NCBI GenBank assembly: GCA_937902695.1
Contig: CALFNI010000184.1
Span: forward strand, 1-5,761
Origin: an uncultured Rhodanobacteraceae bacterium
GTDB taxonomy: Bacteria > Pseudomonadota > Gammaproteobacteria > Xanthomonadales > Rhodanobacteraceae
Length of the DNA stretch: 5,761 bases
Reading direction: 5' to 3'
The notes under the pieces: model-generated
Told to the model about the DNA's origin: nothing
Database searches by the model: none
What the model saw: only the letters and a program-made list of their open reading frames with translations
Shown here: piece by piece, positions 1 to 5,000 of the stretch
How the letters are laid out: every line of letters begins with the position of its first letter
How positions within the stretch are numbered: the first letter of the stretch is position 1
Made by a program: the position numbers and the translations under genes

Positions 1-565
1 TGAATGCGTTCGCGGCGCCGGTCTTCGTCGACGTGAACACGATATGGTCGCCGTTCGCCGCGTGAACGACCGCTGCGGTGACGCCGGGGTTGTTGGCATC
101 GCGGGTGATCGCGCCGGCGAGCTGCGCGAGCTAGCGCGGGCCGCGGCTGACCGCGACGGTCATCGACTGCGTGCCGACCGTGATCGTGAGCTGGCCCGTG
201 CCGAGCGTCGCGTTCGTCGCGAATGCGCCCGACGATGCCTTCTCGGCGGTCGCGAGCTGCTGCACGTCGACCGAATAGCTGCCTGCCGCCGCCGTCGCAT
301 CGGCGATGGCCGAGAAGTGATCCGTCGAGGACGCGGTGGCGAGGAACTGCGTGAATGCCGAGCCGTCGGCGAGACTCGACAGCGAATCCTGGAATGCCGA
401 CAGCGCGGATTTCAGCGAGCCGATCGCCGAAAGCTCGGCGCCGACCGTATGCCTGCGCGTGTCGATCGCGTTCTGCTGCGGCGTCTTCGCCGCGTTGACG
501 AGCTGCGTGACGAGGCTGTTGACGTCGAGGCCGGAACCGATGCCCGGCGAGCTCAGGGCTGCCAT
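1..565 (-). pseudogene. fliD: Flagellar filament cap protein FliD (HAP2), 5' part, interrupted by an in-frame TAG
   Basis: FliD forms the cap at the filament tip under which flagellin subunits fold and insert. The N-terminus has the family hallmark GIGSGLDVNSLVTQL at about residues 8-22, then a helical stretch (KSALSAFQDSLSSLA) and a section with SYSVDVQQLATA and GTGQLTITVG, typical of the FliD N-terminal domain. The ATG at 565-563 is chosen because GGGAG lies 7 bases upstream and because the further in-frame extension is a poor match and contains a cysteine. The frame reads 144 codons to TAG at 131-133. Beyond it, with no frame change, the sequence continues as plausible FliD (LAQLAGAITRDANNPG, then HIVFTSTKTGAANAF) and stays open to the window edge. 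FliD is usually 400-600 residues, so most of the gene lies outside. A point nonsense mutation (for example TCG to TAG) is the simplest reading. The odd SRGPR just before the stop leaves room for a local indel pair or a sequencing error. Family assignment is secure; loss of function is inferred. Confidence 0.85.
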
Positions 566-572
566 GTCGCTA

Positions 573-577
573 CTCCC
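573..577 (-). promoter_or_regulatory. Shine-Dalgarno of fliD
   Basis: GGGAG on the minus strand ends 7 bases before the ATG at 565-563. It supports this start over in-frame upstream starts reaching up to 652. No sigma-28 or obvious sigma-70 promoter is visible between fliC and fliD, so fliD is probably expressed by read-through from fliC. Confidence 0.6.
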
Positions 578-610
578 GTCGGCGCAACCGCGCCCTTGCC
601 CTTCGAAAGG

Positions 611-630
611 CGGCGACACGATCGTCGCCG
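611..630 (-). other. Second hairpin in the fliC-fliD gap
   Basis: Perfect 7-base arms (CGGCGAC and GTCGCCG) enclose a 6-base loop, 11 bases downstream of the larger hairpin at 641-665 in the direction of transcription. It is not followed by a run of U. It could be part of a two-hairpin attenuator, an mRNA-stabilising structure, or a chance product of high GC. Confidence 0.35.
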
Positions 631-640
631 CCGGTGAAGC

Positions 641-665
641 CGGACGAGGCATGCGGCCTCGTCCG
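641..665 (-). terminator. Hairpin just after fliC, probable leaky terminator or mRNA stabiliser
   Basis: A perfect 10-base stem (CGGACGAGGC with GCCTCGTCCG) and a 5-base loop begin 17 bases after the fliC stop codon. The stem is strong, but the downstream transcript (GCTTCACCGG) has no U-tract, so full intrinsic termination is doubtful. Its place between a highly expressed flagellin and a cap needed in few copies suits partial termination or protection of the fliC mRNA 3' end. This role is inferred from structure and position. Confidence 0.55.
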
Positions 666-682
666 TGTTACCGCGCCGGCGA

Positions 683-1510
683 TCAGCCGAGGAGCTTCAG
701 GACCGACTGCGGCATCGCATTGGCCTGCGAGAGGACCGAGACGCCGGCCTGCTGCAGGATCTGCGCGCGGCTCATCGCGGCCGTTTCGGCGGCGAAGTCG
801 GCGTCCTGGATCTGCGAGCGCGACGAAGACGTGCTCTCGGAGATCGACTGGAGGTTCGCGACCGTCGACTGGAAGCGGTTCTGCACCGCGCCGAGCGTCG
901 AGCGGGCCGTGTTGACGGTGGTCAGCGCCGTGTCGACCGCCGTGATCGCGGCGTTCGCGTTGGTCGCGGTCGCGCCGGTCACGTTGATCGTCGCCACGCC
1001 GAGCGTCGCCGTCGTCGCGTCGATCGTCGAGAAGTCGACCGAAACGGTGTCGCCGACGTTCGCGCCGACCTGGAAGTCGACCGAGCCGAGCGAGCCGTCG
1101 AGCACTTTCTGGCCGTTGAAGGTGGTCTTCGTCGCGATGCGGTTGATTTCCGAGATGCGCTGCTGCACTTCGACGTCGAGCGCGGCGCGGTCGGCGGTCG
1201 AGTACGTGCCGTTCGCGGCCTCGACGGCCAGCTCGCGGATGCGCTGCAGGTTGTTCGTGACTTCGCCGAGCGCCGACTCGGTGGTCTGCGCCAGCGAGAT
1301 GCCGTCGTTCGCGTTGCGGACAGCCTGGTTGAGGCCGTTGATCTGCGAGGTCATGCGCGTGGCGATGGCGAGGCCGGCGGCGTCGTCCTTCGCGCTGTTG
1401 ATGCGCAGGCCCGACGACAGGCGCTGGATCGCGGTGGAAAGATCGTTCTGGGACGCGTTGAGATTGCGCTGAGCGGTCAGCGACATCACGTTGGTGTTGA
1501 TGACGGACAT
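683..1510 (-). CDS. fliC: Flagellin, short filament subunit (275 aa)
   Basis: Flagellin is the filament subunit, exported through the flagellar type III apparatus. Residues 1-60 show the conserved D0/D1 start: [14 protein letters not shown], then [19 protein letters not shown] at about 31-49. The D1 segment [15 protein letters not shown] (88-102) is the region recognised by TLR5 in other flagellins. Arg90, Leu94 and Glu114, the contacts described for Salmonella FliC, fall at the same residue numbers. The C-terminus has [16 protein letters not shown] (205-220), [11 protein letters not shown] (232-242) and [20 protein letters not shown] (251-270). Only about 65 Ser/Thr/Ala-rich residues (140-205) separate the two conserved ends, so the variable D2/D3 domains are essentially absent; many flagellins are 380-500 residues. 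There is no cysteine. The ATG is supported by AAGGAG 7 bases upstream. It has its own sigma-28 promoter and is followed by hairpins and fliD. The short length and position next to flgJKL recall lateral flagellins (LafA). Family assignment is very sure; the lateral type is inferred. Confidence 0.97.
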   Translation of the reverse strand: MSVINTNVMSLTAQRNLNASQNDLSTAIQRLSSGLRINSAKDDAAGLAIATRMTSQINGLNQAVRNANDGISLAQTTESALGEVTNNLQRIRELAVEAANGTYSTADRAALDVEVQQRISEINRIATKTTFNGQKVLDGSLGSVDFQVGANVGDTVSVDFSTIDATTATLGVATINVTGATATNANAAITAVDTALTTVNTARSTLGAVQNRFQSTVANLQSISESTSSSRSQIQDADFAAETAAMSRAQILQQAGVSVLSQANAMPQSVLKLLG

Positions 1511-1517
1511 TGGGGTT

Positions 1518-1523
1518 CTCCTT
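1518..1523 (-). promoter_or_regulatory. Shine-Dalgarno of fliC
   Basis: AAGGAG on the minus strand lies 7 bases before the fliC ATG. It is the strongest ribosome binding site in the window, as expected for a flagellin made in large amounts. Confidence 0.85.
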
Positions 1524-1609
1524 CGAACCTATTTAGAGCCGTTTCAGTGGCTCGGACTTGGGTCCGGCGGAGCGATTCCCCTATGGAATGCCAGCCGCCT
1601 CGAGGAAAG

Positions 1610-1636
1610 TTATCGGCGCGTGCGGAATGAACTTGA
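1610..1636 (-). promoter_or_regulatory. Sigma-28 (FliA-type) promoter of fliC
   Basis: On the minus strand, TCAAGTTC (1636-1629) and GCCGATAA (1617-1610) are separated by exactly 11 bases. The enterobacterial sigma-28 consensus is TAAAGTTT-N11-GCCGATAA, so the -10 matches 8/8 and the -35 matches 6/8. Transcription should start near 1602-1604, giving a 5' leader of roughly 90 bases. The leader can form two short 5-base stems (1553-1536 and 1566-1553) that share one base. No second copy of GCCGATAA was seen in the window. fliC is thus a late-class gene under a FliA-like factor, or a dedicated lateral sigma-28 if this is a secondary system. Confidence 0.9.
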
Positions 1637-1641
1637 GGGTG

Positions 1642-1679
1642 TTTTTTCGATGCGGGATGCAGTTTTTCAGGCATTTTTT
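1642..1679 (-). promoter_or_regulatory. Phased A-tracts upstream of the fliC promoter (UP-element or bend)
   Basis: Three A-tracts on the minus strand (1647-1642, 1667-1663 and 1679-1674, of 6, 5 and 6 A) sit just upstream of the -35 box in otherwise GC-rich DNA. Their centres are about 20.5 and 11.5 bases apart, close to two helical turns and one. The nearest lies at about -38 to -43 from the predicted start, where the RNA polymerase alpha subunit contacts UP elements. A role in boosting fliC transcription or bending the DNA is inferred. Confidence 0.5.
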
Positions 1680-1710
1680 GCGAGCTGTGCGCTCTTGGCT
1701 CCGTCATGCA

Positions 1711-1770
1711 CGCGAAGCGGGCATCCATGTCGCCTTTCGTCACGATTCAAAACGGGATCCCCGCTTCGCG
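1711..1770. repeat. 11-base inverted repeat between the flgL terminator and the fliC promoter
   Basis: CGCGAAGCGGG at 1711-1721 is perfectly inverted as CCCGCTTCGCG at 1760-1770, with 38 bases between. The second arm also forms its own small hairpin (1760-1772, 5-base stem, 3-base loop). On the minus strand that hairpin is followed about 8 bases later by TTTT (1752-1749), so it might act as a weak backup terminator. Otherwise the pair could be a two-site operator. The function is unknown. Confidence 0.4.
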
Positions 1771-1787
1771 GGCATGGCGGCCGCCTG

Positions 1788-1847
1788 AAAAATGCGGACC
1801 GGCGCCGCGGCCTGCAGGGGATACGTTGCAGGCAACGGCGCCGGTCC
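1788..1847 (-). terminator. Intrinsic terminator of the flgJ-flgK-flgL operon
   Basis: The outer arms GGACCGGCGCCG (1796-1807) and CGGCGCCGGTCC (1836-1847) are perfect 12-base complements. Inside, after a 2-by-2 internal loop, a further 7-base stem (1810-1816 with 1827-1833) closes a 10-base loop. On the minus strand the stem is followed after GCA by TTTTT (1792-1788). It starts 45 bases after the flgL stop codon. A long GC stem plus a U-tract in the right orientation makes this a convincing Rho-independent terminator, separating flgL from the independently promoted fliC. Confidence 0.88.
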
Positions 1848-1892
1848 ACCCACCCTCACCACCGGATCACGCCACGGCAAACCGCGCGGCGC

Positions 1893-3095
1893 CTACTTCA
1901 GATAGTTGAACAGCGTGAGGCCCTGCACCTTGACGTACGCGGCCTGCGCGGCCTGGAGCCCGGTCATCTGCAGGTTCAGCCGGCTGACCGCGCTGGCGTA
2001 GTCGGTGTCCTGCACTTTCGAGAGCGCGCTCTTCAGATCGACGCCGACGCCGGCGTTGAGATCCGCCTGATCGTCGGTCGCATTGAGACGCGCGCCGATG
2101 CGCGCGCGCACGTCCACGATGCGATCGCTCGCGCGGTCGAGGTTCTCGATGCCGCGCCCGATCCGGTCGCTGATGACGGCGGAATCGTGCGGCGTGAAGC
2201 CCGGCGATTCGAGCGCATCGGCGATGTCCGAGAGCGTCGAGAACATGTCCTTCGCCATGCTCGGCCCGACCGCATAGCTGTCGCCGGCGGCCGGCGTACC
2301 GGTGAAGCCGACTTCGACGCCGCGGAACGCGATCGTGTCGCCGCTCGCATAGCTGCCGCTCGATACGACCGTGTTCGACGCGTCGACGACCTGGTACTGA
2401 TCCGGCGCGGTGAACTGGATCTGGTACGAGCCGCCGTCCCACTGCGACATGTCGCTGACGCTGGTCGCGCCCGAGACGAGCGTGCCCGTGTTCGAAGGCG
2501 AGGCCGCGATCTGGAACGTGCCGTTGCCGCCGCGGATGCTCTGGAAGACGTCGCTGCCGGGATCGCCGGTCGCGACCGACTGGCCCGGCGCGATCGCGAT
2601 CGCGCGCTGGCCCTGATCGCCTGCATAGGTGACGCTGCCGGCGTTCTGCACGAACGGCTGCGTCCTCGTCGCGTTGCCGGCGAAGATGTATTCGCCGTTG
2701 GCGTCTTTCGTGTTCGCCAGCGCGACGAGCTGCGAAAGGCGCTGGCGGATCTCGGTCGCGATGTTCTTGCGGTCGCCCGAGTCGAGCGTGCCGTTCTGGC
2801 CTTCGAGCGCGAGCGTGCGCACGCGGTCGAGCAGGTCCGAGACCGACGACAGCGTCTGGTCCTCGTTGCCGAGTCGCGAGCTCGCGCTGTCGATGTTGCG
2901 CTGGTACTGCGTGTTCTGTGCGCCCGCGTGCGTGAGGCTCAGCGCGCGCGACGCGCCGGCGGGATCGTCCGACGGCGACAGGATGCGCCTGCCGGTCGAC
3001 ACCTCGAGCTGCGTGTGCGAAACCTGCGCCTGCTGGTCGAGCATCGCGTTGACCGCGGATTGCTGCATCCAGAACGTCGAGATGCGCATGGTCAT
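1893..3095 (-). CDS. flgL: Hook-filament junction protein FlgL (HAP3), 400 aa
   Basis: FlgL is the second junction layer, between FlgK and the flagellin filament; it is exported by the flagellar type III system, normally with the chaperone FlgN. The flagellin-like N-terminus has MRISTFWMQQSAV and STGRRILSPSDDPAG (33-47), then a helical D1 stretch through TLSSVSDLLDRVRTLALEGQ (81-100) and the family motif NGEYIFAGN (133-141). Residues about 223-278 form a beta-rich insert ending TGTPAAGDSYAVGPS, resembling two segments of the neighbouring FlgK. The C-terminal helix runs through SALSKVQDTDYASAVSRLNL (356-375) to LTLFNYLK. Length is normal for Burkholderia-type FlgL (about 400) and longer than the enterobacterial form (about 317). 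Two ATGs compete (3095 and 3089). The first is preferred because AGGGGAG lies 9 bases before it, giving MTMRIST. The start is only 5 bases after the flgK stop, with the ribosome binding site inside flgK, so the two are probably translationally coupled. No cysteine is present. Confidence 0.96.
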   Translation of the reverse strand: MTMRISTFWMQQSAVNAMLDQQAQVSHTQLEVSTGRRILSPSDDPAGASRALSLTHAGAQNTQYQRNIDSASSRLGNEDQTLSSVSDLLDRVRTLALEGQNGTLDSGDRKNIATEIRQRLSQLVALANTKDANGEYIFAGNATRTQPFVQNAGSVTYAGDQGQRAIAIAPGQSVATGDPGSDVFQSIRGGNGTFQIAASPSNTGTLVSGATSVSDMSQWDGGSYQIQFTAPDQYQVVDASNTVVSSGSYASGDTIAFRGVEVGFTGTPAAGDSYAVGPSMAKDMFSTLSDIADALESPGFTPHDSAVISDRIGRGIENLDRASDRIVDVRARIGARLNATDDQADLNAGVGVDLKSALSKVQDTDYASAVSRLNLQMTGLQAAQAAYVKVQGLTLFNYLK

Positions 3096-3100
3096 GTCCG

Positions 3101-4972
3101 TCAGCTCCCCTGCATCGCGGCGAGCACCGAATCGAACAGCGTGCTCGCGACCGAAATGACCTGCGCCGCGGCCTGGTACGACTGCTGGTAGCGCACGAGA
3201 TTGGCTGCTTCCTCGTCGAGGTTGACGCCCGAAACGTTCTGCTGTGCGGCGATCGACTGGTTCAGGAGCGCCGTCTGCGCGGCAAGGCCGTTCTGCGCCT
3301 GCTGCGTATTCGTGCCGACCGTGCCGACGAGCTGCGCGTAGGCGTCGGTCAGCGTCGAGTTGCCGCCGTCGAGCACGCCGAGATCGGCGATGCCCGCCAG
3401 CGCGCGCGCGTTCGTGTTGTCGCCGACGCCGGCCGTGTTCGCGGCGACGCCGAAGCTGTCGCCGGCCTGCGGCGCGCCGGTGAGATTCAAACTCCAGCCG
3501 TTCGCGTTGATCGGCTGGCCCGGCGTGAACGTGTAGCTGCCGGCGCCGTTGATCTGGTACGTCGTCGGCGACGTGAACGTGATGTTCGCGGCCGACAGCA
3601 GATTCGGATCGGTCGCGTCGGTGACGCTGATGCCGCCGATCGCGCCGGTGCCGGTGTTCGATCCGGCCGCGGTCGCCGCGACCGGCGAAGCCGCTGCGAT
3701 CTGCCGGATGTCGGTGATCGCGACGCGCGTCGCGGCGGCAGCGGTGGCCGTCGGCTTGATCAGGAACGAGTCGCCGGCGCTCGCGCTGCCGCTGACGGTG
3801 AGCTCGAGCCCGTCGGCGACGAACGGATCGGCGGCGGTGCCGGTGCCGGTCATCGCGACCTGCGTGCCGTCGGCGCGCGACAGCGTCCAGTTGCTGCCGT
3901 CGTAGCGCATCGTGTAGTCGGAGGTCGTCAGCCGGCTGACGTCGCCGAACGCGGCGCCGACCTGCGCGCTGCCGGCGTTGTTGCGGTTCGCGTACGACTG
4001 CGGCGCGCCGGTCGTGAAGAAATCGCCGCCGAGCTGGCCGTTCAAGTCCATGCCGGCGTGGTGCTGCGCGTTCACGGCGTCGGTCAGCGCGACGGCCTCG
4101 CGGCCGAGCGCATTGCGTGCCGGGTCGAGCATGTTCTTGCGGAAATCGAGGATGCCACCGAGCGCGCCGCCCGAAAGCTGGCTGGTGATGCCCGTGCCGT
4201 TCGAGGTCGCGACGTCGTGACGGCTCGGATCGTAGGCGTTGGTGACGGTCGTCAACTGCTGCGCCGACGTCGACAGCACGAGCGGCTGGCCGTTGCCGGT
4301 CGTCACGTTGATCATGTTCCCGTCCTGCGGGATCACGTTGACGCCGACGTGCGTCGATAGCTGCCGCACGAGCTCGTCGCGCTGGTCGAGCAGGTCGTTC
4401 GACGGATTGCCGCCGGTCCGCTGGATCTGCAGGTTGATGTTCGCGATGCCTTGCGAGAGCGTGTTGATCTCGGTGACTTCGTCGCCGATCTGCTGGTCGG
4501 CCTGCTTGTCGATCGTCATCAGCTGCGTGCCGAGCGTGCGAAGCCGGCCCGCGAGCGAGTTGGCCTGGCCGAGCAGCGCCTGGCGCGTCGTCGAATCGGC
4601 CGGGTTCGACGCGAGGTCGTGCAGCGCGCCGAAGAAGCTGTCGAGCGCAGGCTGCAGGCCCGCATTCGGATCGGACAGCATGTTGTCGACCTGCGATGCG
4701 AGATCGCTGAACGTCGAGAGGCGGCTCTGCGCGCCGGCCGTGTCGCGGACCTGGCCGGTCAGGAACGAATCGTAAAGGCGGCGCACGCCTTCGACGTTGA
4801 CGCCGGTGCCGACGTACGTATTGCCGAACCGGTCCGGCGTGCGCGCGCCGAGCATGACCTGCTGGCGCGAATAGCCGGCCGTGTTGACGTTCGAGATGTT
4901 GTGCCCGGTCGTATTCAGCGCCAGCTGCGAAGCCAGCAGGCCGGATATGCCGGTGGACAATATATCGGTCAT
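3101..4972 (-). CDS. flgK: Hook-filament junction protein FlgK (HAP1), 623 aa
   Basis: FlgK is the first junction layer on the hook and connects it to FlgL and the filament; it is exported by the flagellar type III system with FlgN. The N-terminus is typical: TGISGLLASQLALNTTGHNI (7-26) and SNVNTAGYSRQ (27-37), the rod/hook/HAP signature, followed by VGTGVNVEGVRRLYDSFLTG (54-73). A long helical region includes QALDSFFGALHDLASNP-like sequence (107-124) and NDLLDQRDELVRQLS (192-206). The middle is beta-rich, with two similar segments at about 350-408 and 463-513, each ending in a GDSF-type turn. The C-terminus carries the conserved VNLDEEAANLVRYQQSYQAA (583-602) and ends LFDSVLAAMQGS. Length is in the upper normal range for betaproteobacteria (Salmonella about 553). 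The start is supported by GAGG 7 bases upstream. It lies 28 bases after flgJ and 5 before flgL, in one operon. No cysteine is present and no frameshift is seen. Confidence 0.97.
   Translation of the reverse strand: MTDILSTGISGLLASQLALNTTGHNISNVNTAGYSRQQVMLGARTPDRFGNTYVGTGVNVEGVRRLYDSFLTGQVRDTAGAQSRLSTFSDLASQVDNMLSDPNAGLQPALDSFFGALHDLASNPADSTTRQALLGQANSLAGRLRTLGTQLMTIDKQADQQIGDEVTEINTLSQGIANINLQIQRTGGNPSNDLLDQRDELVRQLSTHVGVNVIPQDGNMINVTTGNGQPLVLSTSAQQLTTVTNAYDPSRHDVATSNGTGITSQLSGGALGGILDFRKNMLDPARNALGREAVALTDAVNAQHHAGMDLNGQLGGDFFTTGAPQSYANRNNAGSAQVGAAFGDVSRLTTSDYTMRYDGSNWTLSRADGTQVAMTGTGTAADPFVADGLELTVSGSASAGDSFLIKPTATAAAATRVAITDIRQIAAASPVAATAAGSNTGTGAIGGISVTDATDPNLLSAANITFTSPTTYQINGAGSYTFTPGQPINANGWSLNLTGAPQAGDSFGVAANTAGVGDNTNARALAGIADLGVLDGGNSTLTDAYAQLVGTVGTNTQQAQNGLAAQTALLNQSIAAQQNVSGVNLDEEAANLVRYQQSYQAAAQVISVASTLFDSVLAAMQGS
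3105..3111 (-). promoter_or_regulatory. Shine-Dalgarno of flgL inside the end of flgK
   Basis: AGGGGAG on the minus strand overlaps the last codons of flgK and lies 9 bases before the ATG at 3095. The second candidate ATG (3089) would be 15 bases away, so this site decides the flgL start and suggests coupling with flgK translation. Confidence 0.7.
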
Positions 4973-4979
4973 GGGACGG

Positions 4980-4983
4980 CCTC
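4980..4983 (-). promoter_or_regulatory. Shine-Dalgarno of flgK
   Basis: GAGG lies 7 bases before the flgK ATG, in the 28-base flgJ-flgK gap. A better-looking AGGAG at 4992-4996 is 19 bases from the ATG, too far to serve this start. No promoter is visible in the gap. Confidence 0.5.
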
Positions 4984-5000
4984 GAGTACGAGCTCCTGGG

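Noticed and set aside
566..652. N-terminal extension of fliD up to 652
   Set aside because: The extension is Pro/Gly-rich with a cysteine, overlaps both inter-genic hairpins and lacks FliD similarity, while the ATG at 565 has its own ribosome binding site and begins the conserved N-terminus.
336..1472. Plus-strand open frame of 378 codons
   Set aside because: Antisense to fliC and fliD; no recognisable motif, Ser/Cys/Arg-rich shadow composition, no ribosome binding site seen.
1486..1743. Minus-strand 85-codon frame upstream of fliC
   Set aside because: It runs through the A-tracts, the sigma-28 promoter and the fliC ribosome binding site into fliC in another frame. It has no recognisable domain, and its start lies upstream of the mapped promoter elements.
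2588..2605. 18-base perfect palindrome GCGCGATCGCGATCGCGC in flgL
   Set aside because: It is explained by the coding sequence: alternating Ala (GCG) and Ile (ATC) codons of the RAIAIAP segment in GC-rich DNA. Not evidence for a binding site.
1491..3191. Long plus-strand open frame of 566 codons
   Set aside because: It is antisense to the start of fliC, the intergenic region and all of flgL. Its translation is an Arg/Asp/Ala-rich, low-complexity product typical of the shadow frame of GC-rich genes, and it runs through the fliC promoter and the terminator.
4981..4995. CTCGAGTACGAGCTC in the flgJ-flgK gap, possible operator or small hairpin
   Set aside because: Only a 4-base stem (CTCG/CGAG) forms, the sequence is not a true palindrome, and it is too weak to support a regulatory call.
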